DNA from: Medakamo hakoo
Lineage: Eukaryota > Chlorophyta > Trebouxiophyceae > Coccomyxaceae
DNA: 64,000 nt
NCBI GenBank assembly: GCA_026636295.1
Contig: CP089460.1
Coordinates: 806,001-870,000, forward strand
Direction: 5' to 3'
The position numbers and the translations under genes were made by a program. Numbering within the stretch: the stretch's first letter is position 1; every line of letters starts with the position of its first letter. The notes below the pieces were generated by a model, which was not told the origin of the DNA, did not search any database, and worked only from the letters and a program-made list of their open reading frames with translations. Shown here one piece after another: positions 10,042 through 19,012 of the stretch.

Positions 10042-10308
10042 CTACGGTAGCGTTCCTTGTGCGTTGCGTCCCTCCATCTGGGCTTTCCTTTCCCTCCCCC
10101 CCTTTTTTTTGTCCGCGTGCAGGCTGCCTGCGGGAGGGAGCCGTCCCCGCCCGGGTGTGTGCGTCACAGTGTGTTCGCGGGCCTGGGGAGGCTTTTTCTT
10201 GGACAGCCTGTAAAAAGATTTGACCGCTCTTTTTTTTTTCTCCATCCGGAAAACAAAACACGCCCGTCTCTGTTGTTTTGCACGTCCACACCCCCACACT
10301 CCCCTCAC
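9922..10308. other. Convergent intergenic region with long TG repeat
   Basis: It lies between the stop codons of the lumen-protein gene (+) and LTD (-). It contains an uninterrupted TG repeat (about 9975-10039), then T-runs and mixed sequence. No gene is supported. Confidence 0.6.
9975..10039. repeat. TG dinucleotide microsatellite, about 32 units
   Basis: A perfect TG run of roughly 65 bp; the longest dinucleotide repeat in the window. Confidence 0.95.
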
Positions 10309-11429
10309 TCAGAACGAAAACGCCTTCTCCCGGTTGGCCAGCAGGTCGAGCACGACCGGGTTGGTCGCCAGGTCCGCGGCCGTCTTGCCGTCGAGGTCCT
10401 GTGTGTTGGGTGGTGGTGGGTGGTGGGTGGGTGGAGGGAGGGAGGCGCGTGAGGGCAGGGGGGTGCAAGGCCGCGCGCGTGCTTCCCCTGCGCACGGCAC
10501 ACCAAAAAAGGCACGCACCTTGACCGTCGTGTCCGCGCCCGCCCGCAGCAGTTCGGCCACCTTGGGCGCGTCGCCTTCCTGCGAAGCCATGAGCAGGAGG
10601 AGGTCGCACGGGGCGAGCTTGACTGGAGAAGAATTTGAGAGGTGGGGGTGGAGAGGGTGAGGGTGGGGGGGGAGGCGCGCCCGAGCCTCGCGCGACGGCG
10701 CGCGGCGGTGCGCCGCGCCTCTGCGCGCATGCGCCCCCCGCCCATCCGCCAAAAGAACTCACGGGCTTTCAGCTTGTCCAGCCGGTCGTAGTTGCCTTCC
10801 GCCTGAGTTGCGTTAGTGGGGAGGGAGGTGGGTTGGGAGCGCGTCAGTGGCGCGCACGCGGCGGGGATAAGAGGGGCTGGCACCACGCTGGCTAGTCGCC
10901 GCCGCCGCCGGTTTCGGTCGGGCCCGTGGGCGTGTGCTCGCTTCCGTCGCGGCCACCAACCCCTGCCAACAACTCACCGCCAGCGAGCCCGTGTACTCAA
11001 AGTAGTAGTCGATGTCTTCCGCCTCGAAGTCGTCCCGGCTCTGCTGGGAGCCATACACGCCTAGACAATGGAGGAGAGGACGGAGCGTGAGAGGAGCGAC
11101 GTCGGGTGAATTCGCAACGCACAACAGCAGAAAGGCGGGGCGTGCGGACGGCGGGCACGATGCCTGCAGCCCTGTTGCCTCCAACGGCGCCATACTCCAG
11201 ACACTCGGGCACCCAGGCGGAGCGACGGCACGACCATCGACACGCGTGCGAACCCCCCCTCCCCCAAAAACGCACCCGCGTCCTCCGAGTTGCCGCGCAG
11301 GCCTTTGAAAATGCCCGCGACGATGACAGAGGTCGCCCGCCGGCTGGCCACGGTCCGCGGGACCGTGGAAGGCGACGAGACGCGAGCGCCCGGCCGCGTG
11401 CATGCGGCCGCGCGGCGGCTTAGGAGCAT
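10309..11429 (-). CDS. LTD: LHCP translocation defect protein (ankyrin-like stromal transport factor)
   Basis: Plant LTD (also called GDC1) picks up imported light-harvesting proteins at the inner envelope and hands them to the chloroplast SRP. Five exons fit: 11429-11276, 11060-10978, 10802-10763, 10622-10519 and 10398-10309, giving 156 residues. A basic transit-like N-terminus is followed by the family core: FKGLRGNSEDAG, GVYGSQQSRDDFEAEDIDYY, EGNYDRLD and then an ankyrin-type repeat (LLLLMASQEGDAPKVAELL and DLDGKTAADLA). It matches plant LTD block by block, including the YGSQ-RDDF stretch, though the protein looks a little shorter. It lies 18 kb from three LHCA genes, its expected clients; I would not assume co-regulation from that. 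Confidence 0.88.
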
Positions 11430-11523
11430 TAGAGAGTGGTTTGGTTGTGGCCGAGCAAAAAGGGAGCGGAAGAGGGAAGTGCGGGTCAGGGCGGGTCGAC
11501 GCAGAGCGACGAAGAGAAACAGG
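11430..11523. promoter_or_regulatory. Very short divergent promoter region (LTD / zinc-knuckle gene)
   Basis: Only 94 bp separate the LTD ATG (-) from the most likely zinc-knuckle ATG (+). If the zinc-knuckle protein starts upstream in frame, the two genes would overlap. Confidence 0.4.
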
Positions 11524-12699
11524 ATGCCTGCTCGCCGCCGGCCGCCCGCCCGGCGGGGCGGCGGGCCCTCGTCACCGCCCACCCGGCGGGGGCGTGGTGC
11601 ACAGGCGCAGCCCTCCCCACCCCAGACCGTGTCGTCTGGGCCCCCGTCGTCGTCCTCAGCCAGCGAAGGCGACAGCGACGGCGGCGGCGCCGACGCCCAC
11701 CCGGCCGACGCGCTCGTCTTTGGCAAGGCGGCCGCCCGCGGCGGCGGCGGCGGCGGCGGCGGCGAAATCGCCCGGGCCCAGGCCGCCGCGGACGCGGTGC
11801 GTGGGACCGCCAAACGAGGGCGGTCTCCCAGCTGGAGCGAGAGCAGCGGCGGCGGCGGCGGCGGCGGCGGCGGGGCAGGCACGTCGTCCACGTCCAGTGA
11901 CGGCCTGGGGGGCCGCCGCGGCGGGCCGCCCCCACCCCGGCCGGCGGCGGCCAGGGCCAAGGCCAAGGAGGCCGCCGCCCCACCCCCACTGCCCGTCCTG
12001 CCTGCGGGCGTGACCATCCGCCCGCCGGAGCTCGACGCCGACCCGGCTGCGCCCGACCCGCAAGCCGCCGCGCGCGCGCTGCTGCGCCCGCCTCGCTATT
12101 GGGACGCTTTCACCGCCGACGGCTCGGCGCTCGCGCCGTCGTCCGCCGCCGCGTTGGACCTGGTGGCGGGCCCCCGGTGTCACCGGTGTGGCACCGCCGG
12201 CCACATCGCGCGCGACTGCCCCGTCGCGGCGGCGGCGCGGGCGGCGCGCCCGTGTTTCCTGTGCGGGCAGCGGGGGCACGACCGGGCGGCCTGCCCGGCC
12301 GTCCGCTGCTTCCGGTGCGGCCAGCCGGGGCACTTGGCCCGGGCGTGCCCCGGGCTGCAAGGCGGCGGAGGAGGAGGAGGCGGCGGAGGGGGGGCAGCGC
12401 CCGGCCCGGCGCCGTGCGCGCGGTGCGGGCGGGCGCCGTGCCCCGACCGCGGCCGGCACTGGGACGGGGCGGGCTGCGCCGCGCCTTACCTCCCCGCCGA
12501 CGCCGCGGCCGCCCTGTGCGTGGTGTGCGGCCAAGCCGGCCACTTCAGCTGCGGGGCGGGCCGGCGGCGGGCGGCCGTGCCGGCCGTCGTGTGGCCGTCG
12601 TGCTGGGCGTGCGGGCGGGCTGGGCACGCCGGGTGGGAGTGCCCCGGCGGGGGCGGGGGGGGGCGCGGCGGCGGGCGGGCCAGGGGAGGGGGGCGGTAG
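11524..12699 (+). CDS. CCHC zinc-knuckle protein (AIR/ZCCHC7-like layout)
   Basis: Predicted nucleic-acid-binding protein of about 391 residues in one exon. The N-terminal half is low-complexity with Gly and Ser runs and RS-like pieces. The C-terminal half holds canonical C-x2-C-x4-H-x4-C knuckles: CHRCGTAGHIARDC, CFLCGQRGHDRAAC, CFRCGQPGHLARAC and CWACGRAGHAGWEC. A degenerate fifth (CVVCGQAGHFSCG) and a Cys/His-rich stretch (CARCGRAPCPD) lie between the third and last. A run of knuckles with an odd linker recalls Air1/2 and ZCCHC7, RNA-binding subunits of the TRAMP polyadenylation complex, but other CCHC proteins share it. The frame is open further upstream to 11290; the ATG at 11524 avoids overlap with LTD. 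A TGTAA sequence, the usual green-algal poly(A) signal, lies about 15 bp after the stop. Confidence 0.75.
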   Translation: MPARRRPPARRGGGPSSPPTRRGRGAQAQPSPPQTVSSGPPSSSSASEGDSDGGGADAHPADALVFGKAAARGGGGGGGGEIARAQAAADAVRGTAKRGRSPSWSESSGGGGGGGGGAGTSSTSSDGLGGRRGGPPPPRPAAARAKAKEAAAPPPLPVLPAGVTIRPPELDADPAAPDPQAAARALLRPPRYWDAFTADGSALAPSSAAALDLVAGPRCHRCGTAGHIARDCPVAAAARAARPCFLCGQRGHDRAACPAVRCFRCGQPGHLARACPGLQGGGGGGGGGGGAAPGPAPCARCGRAPCPDRGRHWDGAGCAAPYLPADAAAALCVVCGQAGHFSCGAGRRRAAVPAVVWPSCWACGRAGHAGWECPGGGGGGRGGGRARGGGR

Positions 12700-13081
12700 T
12701 CTTTGTTTTCGCACTGTAAAAAGGTCGTTGTTGCCTTGCTCGCACTGTGTTTGATGTGTGGGTGAGGAAAACAAAACATGGGGCGAGAGGGAGGCCAGGG
12801 CGTGATGGTGATTGTGGTGGATAGGCGCGCGCCGGGCGTGAGGCCGTGTAGTCACTCGTCTTACTCTCGATTCCCGCAGCTGGGAGGGGGGCGAAAAAAC
12901 GGGCGCGACCGCCGCGCCCTGGCCCGCACACCCCTCCACGCCGGTGGTCGGGCGTGTGCGCCTGATTTGGGCCGGAGTCCGCCCGAATTCGGCGCCGTCT
13001 GCGGAGCTGCCCGTGCGTGGCGCGAAAACAAAGCCGGGGCAGCGACTCGCCCCGGCCGCTCCGTACCGCCGCGCATCAGCA
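12700..13081. other. Intergenic region upstream of the bZIP gene
   Basis: It contains the zinc-knuckle 3' flank with a TGTAA motif near 12715 and a mixed GC-rich leader to the bZIP ATG at 13082. The frame stays open from 12944, so a longer bZIP N-terminus is possible. Nothing else is recognised. Confidence 0.45.
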
Positions 13082-14977
13082 ATGGAGCACGAGGACGCGG
13101 CCGCCCGGCTGCTGTCCATCATGCACACCCTCGGCGCAGGCGCAGGCGTAGGCGCGCCGCCTGCACAGGACGGCGGATCGGCGGCCGCGCTGTTGGCGGC
13201 CCTGACCGCGGGCGCGAGCGCGGGTGGTAGGCCGGCAGCGACTGCCGCCGCCGCCCACCACCTCGCCCACGCGACGGCCAGCCTCCCGCCCGACCTGGTA
13301 GCGCTGGTCCAACAAGCCGTGCATGTGGCGGGCGCCGCGCCCGCGCCCGCGCCCGGCGCTGCTGAAACGACGGGCGCGCCGAGTCCGGCGGGCCCGGGCG
13401 GGGCGACGACCTCGCTGACGACGACGACCAGCGGCGGCGGCGGCGGGCCTGCCACCACCACCGGCGCGACTGTGCCCGTCCCGCTCCGCCTGACGGGCGC
13501 GGACGTGCCCGTGGACGCGTCGCCCTTTGCCGCGGCGCGCTCCCTGACGCGTTCGGCGGCGGCTGCCGCCGCGGCGGCGGCCGGCGGCGCGCCGGCGGGG
13601 CCGTCCACGACGTCCGGCCCGCCGCCCCCGCGCCCGCTGCCTTCAACGGGCCTGTTGCTGGGCGACGCGGCCGCCGGGTCCGTCACGCCCGCCGACACCG
13701 CGGCCCTGGCGGCCGCCAAGGCGGCCGCCCGCCTCGCCCGGCAGCAGGCCCAGAACAAGGCGGCCCAAAAGCGGTACCGCCAGCGGCGCAAGGAGCGCAT
13801 GGAGGCCGTCGCGGCCGAGGCGGAGGCCGCCCAGAAGCAGGTGGGCGAGCTGCAGGCCGTGCTCAAGCACAACGTGGCGCTGCAGGAGAAGGTGCTGGCG
13901 CTGGAGGGCGAGGTCGCGGACCGGGACGCGCGCATTGCGGAGCTGGAGGCGGCCGCACGAGGTGGCGGCGACGGCGGTGGTGGGAGTGGTGGCAGTGCCA
14001 AGCGGGGACGCAAGGATGGCGGCGGCGCGCCCGCCGCCGCCGCCGCTGGCGCCCGAGCCGGCACGCCTGCCGCCGCGCCTCCACCCCACCCACCCCGCCT
14101 GTCCCGGGACATCGAAGCCGAGCTGACAGGCGTGGCCGTCGCGGCACAGCGCCTGGTCGCGTGCCACGGCCTCGACAAGCTGCCGCCCGCCGTCGTCAGC
14201 GGTGGGGCGCCACCCACGGGCCGGGGCGCGGCGGCGGCGGCGGCGTCCATCCCGCCCCCCGCCGCGGCCGCCCTCGACCGCTTGGTGGCCGACGCCGTGT
14301 CCGCCGTCCAGTCGGCTTTCGCGGCCGACGGCGCCGGCTTGCCCGTCCTCGCCCGGCTGTCCGGCTGTGGCGGCCCGCCGGCCGACCCGCCCGCCTGCGG
14401 CGGTGGGTCGGCGTCCGCCGCCGCCCTGGCCGCCGCGGCCGCCCCACGCATGCCGCCCGACCCGGCGGCCGCGGACCGGGCGGCCAAGGGCGCGGCGGCC
14501 GCGGCGGCTGCCGCGCACCTGTCAGAGCTGCAGGCGAAGCAGCTAAGGGAGTGGGCCGCCGACCACGCGGCGGCGGTCGCGGCCCTCCAGGCCGAGCGGC
14601 GGCGCGCGTGCGCGGCCATCGCCGCCACGCTGGCCGAGCTGGTCTCCTCCCGCCCGCTGGGCGGCCTGGGCCTGCCGGCGCCGCCGCCGTCGTCCGTCCT
14701 GCCGGGAGAGGCGCCGCCGCCGCCCGTGGAGGCCGACGCGGCCGTGCCGCCCGGCCACGCCGCGCACCTCGCGAGCAGCGCGCGGCTAGCCGCCGCCCTG
14801 TCCGGCCTGGAGGGCGTGCGCGTGCGCGAGCACGTGGCCGCCACGCACTTCACGTCCCTGGCCCTGACCAAAATCCTGACGCCCGCCCAGGCCACGCTCG
14901 TCATCGCGGCCGCGTGGCCGGCGGGCGCGGTGGACGCCCTGCACCTGAGCGCGGCCGTGGCCGCGACAGAGGCGTGA
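13082..14977 (+). CDS. bZIP transcription factor
   Basis: Single-exon protein of about 631 residues. The basic region near residues 221-240 reads QNKAAQKRYRQRRKERMEA and keeps the N-x7-R signature. It is followed in register by a leucine-zipper-like coiled coil of four to five heptads with Leu or Val at the d positions (about 245-290). The QNKAAQKRYRQRR form is closest to AP-1/Yap-like and algal bZIPs. Both flanks are Ala/Pro/Gly-rich and probably disordered. A second helical, Ala-rich domain (about 470-530, ELQAKQLREWAADHAAAV) lies after it. I chose the ATG at 13082 because it starts a plausible acidic N-terminus (MEHEDAAARLL). Target genes and stimulus cannot be inferred. Confidence 0.85.
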   Translation: MEHEDAAARLLSIMHTLGAGAGVGAPPAQDGGSAAALLAALTAGASAGGRPAATAAAAHHLAHATASLPPDLVALVQQAVHVAGAAPAPAPGAAETTGAPSPAGPGGATTSLTTTTSGGGGGPATTTGATVPVPLRLTGADVPVDASPFAAARSLTRSAAAAAAAAAGGAPAGPSTTSGPPPPRPLPSTGLLLGDAAAGSVTPADTAALAAAKAAARLARQQAQNKAAQKRYRQRRKERMEAVAAEAEAAQKQVGELQAVLKHNVALQEKVLALEGEVADRDARIAELEAAARGGGDGGGGSGGSAKRGRKDGGGAPAAAAAGARAGTPAAAPPPHPPRLSRDIEAELTGVAVAAQRLVACHGLDKLPPAVVSGGAPPTGRGAAAAAASIPPPAAAALDRLVADAVSAVQSAFAADGAGLPVLARLSGCGGPPADPPACGGGSASAAALAAAAAPRMPPDPAAADRAAKGAAAAAAAAHLSELQAKQLREWAADHAAAVAALQAERRRACAAIAATLAELVSSRPLGGLGLPAPPPSSVLPGEAPPPPVEADAAVPPGHAAHLASSARLAAALSGLEGVRVREHVAATHFTSLALTKILTPAQATLVIAAAWPAGAVDALHLSAAVAATEA

Positions 14978-15608
14978 GACAACGCAAAAAAAAAACCCGA
15001 AGTACCAAAACACTCCGTCCCATCAAAAGTTCCATCCCGAAAAAAAGAAACCTGCGTCGTCGCCGCGACCGTGTGTTTATTCGTCTGCGGGCGTTGCCGC
15101 CTTGCAACACACGGGCGCTGGGGCGACATGGCGAAGAACAGTTGAACACCAACCCAAAAGTTCCATCCCCGAAAAAAATCCTGCGCCGTCGCCGCGCCCG
15201 TGTGTTTATTCGTCTGCGGGCCTTGTCGCCTTGCAACACACGGGCGCTGGGGCGACATGGCGAAGGTAAGCTGGAAATTCAAACCCTGCGTGAAGTTTTC
15301 GTCGTTTAAACCCCCCACCACCCACCACCACCCCCGGCCTTTTTCCGCCTGCCCCTGCCGCTCGCTCGCCACCTGCGCGGCTGAGGGCAGGGTACGGCGC
15401 GGAGAGGAGCTCCTCTCCGCATCTGCGGCCTTTTCCCTCCCCATCCCTCTCTTCTTCCCCCTGTGCGTGTTTTTTGCTGTTTTTTTTTTAAGCGTGTGGG
15501 AGAGGATTTAGACTGAGACAACAAAGAAAGTATGTTTTTTCGTCCAACACACAGCCACACACACCCAACGGTGACACAAACACAAAAAGCAAACAATCGA
15601 AAAAAAAA
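14978..15608. other. Convergent intergenic region with tandem stem-loop repeat
   Basis: It lies between the bZIP stop (+) and the BTB gene stop (-). Two ~110-bp direct repeats fill 15025-15265 and are described separately. The remainder is T-rich and C-rich filler with a T run near 15480 and an A run near 15601. No protein gene is supported. Confidence 0.6.
15025..15265. repeat. Tandem pair of ~110-bp units, each able to form a long hairpin
   Basis: Unit 1 (15025-15136) and unit 2 (15156-15265) begin AAAAGTTCCATCCC and end GGCGACATGGCGAAG, with a period of 131 bp and few differences. In unit 2 the arms 15194-15206 and 15235-15247 are exact 13-bp inverted repeats around a 28-nt loop. A further 6 bp pair outside (15188-15193 with 15251-15256) across a 3-nt bulge. 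Unit 1 keeps the inner 8-11 bp. It lies 3' of the bZIP gene, so it could be a duplicated 3'-UTR element, a small hairpin RNA locus or a degenerate mobile fragment. Confidence 0.85.
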
Positions 15609-17819
15609 TCAGCCCGCCCCCCCGCCGACCGCCTCCAACAGGACGTGCTGCGAGTTGCGCAAGTCCGCGGCCGCGAGCGTCGTGCCCGGCGCGCGCGCGT
15701 CCAGGGCGGTCGAATACTTGGCGTGGCAGTAATAGTCGAAGCAGGTGACGCGGGACGGGTCCAGGTTCAGGGCCGCGCACGCGGCGGCCTTTAAGTCGGA
15801 CACGAGGGCGGAGCGCGGCAGGGTGAGCGTGACCGTCCGCGGCGGCGGGACGGGCGGCGGCGCCGGGCCGCCGCCTTTCCCGCCCGTCGCGGCCGCGGCG
15901 GCCGCGGCCGCCAGGCCGCCCGAAATGTCGCGCGTCCGGCAGACGAGGCACTCGCACACGGGCGCGGCGGACGCGGGCAGGGACGGCGCCGCCGCCCGCC
16001 TGCCCCCCGGTGACGGCGGAGGGGGGGGCGGGGACGGGGCCGGGTCGGCCGCGCACGCGCCGCGGCCGCCGCCGCCCCCGGCCCAGCCCGGCCCCAGCGC
16101 GAGCGCACTGCCGCCGTCGGCGGTCACGGCCGTCGCGACGGCCGCGCACGCCACGCACCCCGCCAGCGCGCCGCCGCCGTCCAGCGCTCCGCACCGGGCG
16201 CACGTGGCCGGGCCCGGCGGGCACGCCGCCGCGGCGGCGCACGCGGACGACACGATGCAGTGGAGCGCCAGGCGGGCGCGGCGCCCGCCGCGCGGCGGGG
16301 CGGCGACCGCGTCGGAGGCGGCGGCGCCGCTGCCGGGCGGCGGCGGCGTGCGCGGCGCCGCGGGCGGCGAGCGCGGCGGCGAGGACGGGGCGGCCGCGGC
16401 AGGCCGCCACCCGCTCAGCGGCGGCGGCGGCAGGCGCGGGGTGGGGGGTGGGGCGGGGGACGGCGGGCCGGGCGGCGGTGGGCCGCCGCCGCCCCACCAA
16501 CCGCCCTCCCCCCCGCCCGCCGCCGACGCCGACGCCGACAGCGGCGCGGCCTGGGGTGGGGGCGGCCCCGGCGGCGGGCTCGGCGGCGACGACGACGAGC
16601 CGCACGACCCGCTGCCGCCCCCGCCGGCGCGGTGCATGTGGACAAACCCCCTCAACGCCAGGTCCTTGAGCGCGGGCGAGCCGGACACGAGCGGGTGGGA
16701 GGCGATGGCCGCGAGCGCCGCGGGCGGCATGGCCCCCCACCGCACGCAGGACGCGCAGACGCGGACGAACGCGGCCGCCCGGCCGGGGGCGCCGCCCGCC
16801 CAGGCGGCCGCCGCCTCGAAGACGGCCGCCTCGCTGGGCGCCGCCAGGTCGTCCCGGCTCAGCAGGACGCGCAGCGCGGCCTCGGGCAGGGGGGCCAGCC
16901 CGCCCGGCGCGGCCGCCGCCGCGCCAAAGTCGGACGCGAGCAGGTCGAAGCACCGGGCCGCCAGGCGGGCGTCGGCCGCGCCGGCGGCGGCCGCCAGGTA
17001 GGCCGCCGCCGTGGACGGGCCCAAGTCCGCCGCCACGGCCGATGCCGCGGCTTCCCGGGCGGCGGGCACGTCCAGGCGGTCGGCGAGCGCCGCAAAGGCC
17101 AGCAAGTCGGACCGCAGGCCGAGCATCGCGTGGCCGGCATAGCAAAACGACAGGAGGGCGGCCAGGGCGGCCGGCCGGGCGATGCCGCGCAGGACGAGCG
17201 TGCGGGCCGTGCCTTCCCGCCACGTCGACGAGGCCGTCTGGCCCGACGTGCTCGGGAAGAATGCGGCGCGGAAGTAAGGCGAGGCGGCGGCGAGCACGGC
17301 GCGGTGGCAGTGGAACGTGGCCGTCTCCTTGCCGCCGCCGCCGCCGCCGCCGCCGGTGGCGCCGTCCCCGCCCTCCTCGTCCGGGCAGGCGACGAGGATG
17401 ACGTCGGCGGTCAGGGCGTCGTCGTACAAGGCGGCCAGGGACCAGGGCGCTGGGGACGCGACGAGGACGGCGTCGCCGTCGGGGGGGTGGGGTGGGTGGG
17501 CTGCGTGCGAGGTGGCGGCGGCCGGCGCGTGCGTCGCGCGCGGCGCGGGCGGCGGGCCCAGCGTCAGCCGGCCGGCCGTCTGTTGTTGGGTGTTTTCGTT
17601 TTGAGAGAGTCTTGTGAGGTCCGCAGCATGCACAGTGATGGAGGCCGCGGTCGTGGAGTGGGCGCGGGCGGCGCGCCGAGGGTGGTGCGGGAGGGGGCCA
17701 GCCTGCGGCCGCCGCGTGCTCGTTGCAATGGAGAGAGGAGCGGGGGGCGGGTGGCGGCGTGGGGAGGCCTTCCGACACGCGTCTCTCCCTGCCGCCGGTC
17801 TGGGATGACACCTAGTCAC
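15609..17819 (-). CDS. BTB-BACK protein with C-terminal ubiquitin-like domain
   Basis: Possible substrate adaptor of a Cullin-3 ubiquitin ligase. One open frame of 736 residues. The first ~130 residues are low-complexity, so the true start could be internal or in an upstream exon. The BTB/POZ domain spans about residues 131-235: YDDALTADVILVACPDE, then FHCHRAVLAAASPYFRAAF. A helical BACK-like domain follows (about 240-345). After a long Pro/Gly-rich linker come several CxxC pairs (CARCGALDGG, CVACA, CECLVCRTRD) that may bind zinc. The last ~75 residues resemble a ubiquitin-like fold (TVTLTLPRSALVSDLKAAA, then GTTLAAADLRNSQHVLLE). The combination is not one I know from plants. BTB is firm; the ubiquitin-like call is moderate. 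Confidence 0.75.
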   Translation of the reverse strand: MTRCHPRPAAGRDACRKASPRRHPPPAPLSIATSTRRPQAGPLPHHPRRAARAHSTTAASITVHAADLTRLSQNENTQQQTAGRLTLGPPPAPRATHAPAAATSHAAHPPHPPDGDAVLVASPAPWSLAALYDDALTADVILVACPDEEGGDGATGGGGGGGGKETATFHCHRAVLAAASPYFRAAFFPSTSGQTASSTWREGTARTLVLRGIARPAALAALLSFCYAGHAMLGLRSDLLAFAALADRLDVPAAREAAASAVAADLGPSTAAAYLAAAAGAADARLAARCFDLLASDFGAAAAAPGGLAPLPEAALRVLLSRDDLAAPSEAAVFEAAAAWAGGAPGRAAAFVRVCASCVRWGAMPPAALAAIASHPLVSGSPALKDLALRGFVHMHRAGGGGSGSCGSSSSPPSPPPGPPPPQAAPLSASASAAGGGEGGWWGGGGPPPPGPPSPAPPPTPRLPPPPLSGWRPAAAAPSSPPRSPPAAPRTPPPPGSGAAASDAVAAPPRGGRRARLALHCIVSSACAAAAACPPGPATCARCGALDGGGALAGCVACAAVATAVTADGGSALALGPGWAGGGGGRGACAADPAPSPPPPPPSPGGRRAAAPSLPASAAPVCECLVCRTRDISGGLAAAAAAAATGGKGGGPAPPPVPPPRTVTLTLPRSALVSDLKAAACAALNLDPSRVTCFDYYCHAKYSTALDARAPGTTLAAADLRNSQHVLLEAVGGGAG

Positions 17820-18002
17820 GCGTGTGTGTGTGCGTGGGAGGTGGCAGGCGGACGCACCATCGCAGGTTTTTTGGGTGTCGGCAGACGGAAGGCACCGAGG
17901 AAAAAAAAAAGGTCGCCCCTGTTGCTCGCCACTCTGCTCATTCAGACCGCAAACCCACCCAGCACACGCGCGCCCCCTATCATCATCTTTCTTTGTTGCG
18001 TC
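17820..18002. promoter_or_regulatory. Divergent promoter region (BTB gene / small secreted protein gene)
   Basis: About 180 bp between the longest BTB start (-) and the ATG at 18003 (+). It contains a GTGTGTG stretch, an A run near 17900 and a more AT-rich patch (17970-18000) just before the + ATG. No TATA box is seen. Confidence 0.4.
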
Positions 18003-18759
18003 ATGCCGCGCCCCGCAATGCTAGCCCTCGCCGCCCTGGCCCTGGTCGTGGGGTGTCACGCGCAGGGTGGGTGTCATTGTGCGGCCGCGGCTTGGCCTCC
18101 CTCGCGCGCGAGTGTGCTGCTCGGGGTGCGCGCGCGCGCACCGACACACACAACTCCATCCCTCCCACCCACCCACACAACACCCCTGCACTCACACAAC
18201 ACCCCTGCACTCACGCGACGCAAAACCCCCTCACCCCGCACCACCGACCCACGCCACCACCACCCCAGGCCAACCCCTGCGCGAGCATGGGGCGCCGTAC
18301 GCCTTCTCGCCCACGGGCGCGCCCGTCGCCGCGCCGGGGGCGGCGGGCCTCCTGCCGCCGGGCGAACAGCCCGCCGCCCCGCCGGGCGGCGCCATGACCG
18401 CCCCCATGGCCGGCGGCATGCCGGGCGGCATGATGGCCGCGCACCACCCCCGCCGGGCCCTGCGCCAGGCCTTTGCCGGCGCCGGCCTGCCGGGCCCGGG
18501 CTTCGACCCCTTCTCCTTCGTCGCGAATTCCATGCGGTACGGTCCCGGCGCCGCGTTTGGGTTCCCGGCTGCGCCAGGCACGCTCGTCGACGCGGCCGAC
18601 CTGGGGGAGGGCGCACCCGCCGCCCCCGCGGCAGCCGCGTCCGCGCCGTCTGCCGCCCCGCCGTCCTTGGCCGAAGCGCCCAGCCCGTCGCCGGCGCCCG
18701 CCGCCGCGCCCGCGTCCGCGCCCGCCCCCTCCCCCGCCGTCTCTGTGGTGCCCATCTGA
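18003..18759 (+). CDS. Small predicted secreted protein, Ala/Pro/Met-rich
   Basis: Two exons fit (18003-18066 and 18269-18759), giving 184 residues. The N-terminus MPRPAMLALAALALVVGCHA is a clear signal peptide, with exon 1 ending right after it. The mature part has a Gly/Met/Pro-rich stretch (PMAGGMPGGMMAAHH) and a short aromatic patch (FDPFSFVANSMRYGPG). It ends in a long Ala/Pro/Ser tail closing SVVPI. It has no cysteines after the signal peptide and no domain I recognise. The Pro/Ser tail could be O-glycosylated, as in algal wall or matrix proteins; that is inference. Confidence 0.6.
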
Positions 18760-19012
18760 ACGAGCCTGTTGCTTCTTTGCGTGGCGAGCCGTCCTTGCGG
18801 TAGGGGGACTGTGCGAGAAAGAGGGAGAGAGAGAAAGAGAAGTGTGTGGGGTTGAGTGCGCACGCGTCTTCTGTGTTGCGTTTTCCTTTTCCTTGTCTGC
18901 GGCTGTGTTTTGTCCCCCGGGCGGCGGGTCGCGGGGTGTGCGTGCGTGGGCGCGCTCGTTGGCGCCCACTCTCTCTTTCCCTCTCTCTCTGTCCCGCGCC
19001 CTGCAATCACGC

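Noticed and set aside
11656-15444. A 1,262-codon open frame on the - strand across the zinc-knuckle and bZIP genes
   Set aside because: Low-complexity shadow of two conserved + strand genes, crossing their intergenic gap.
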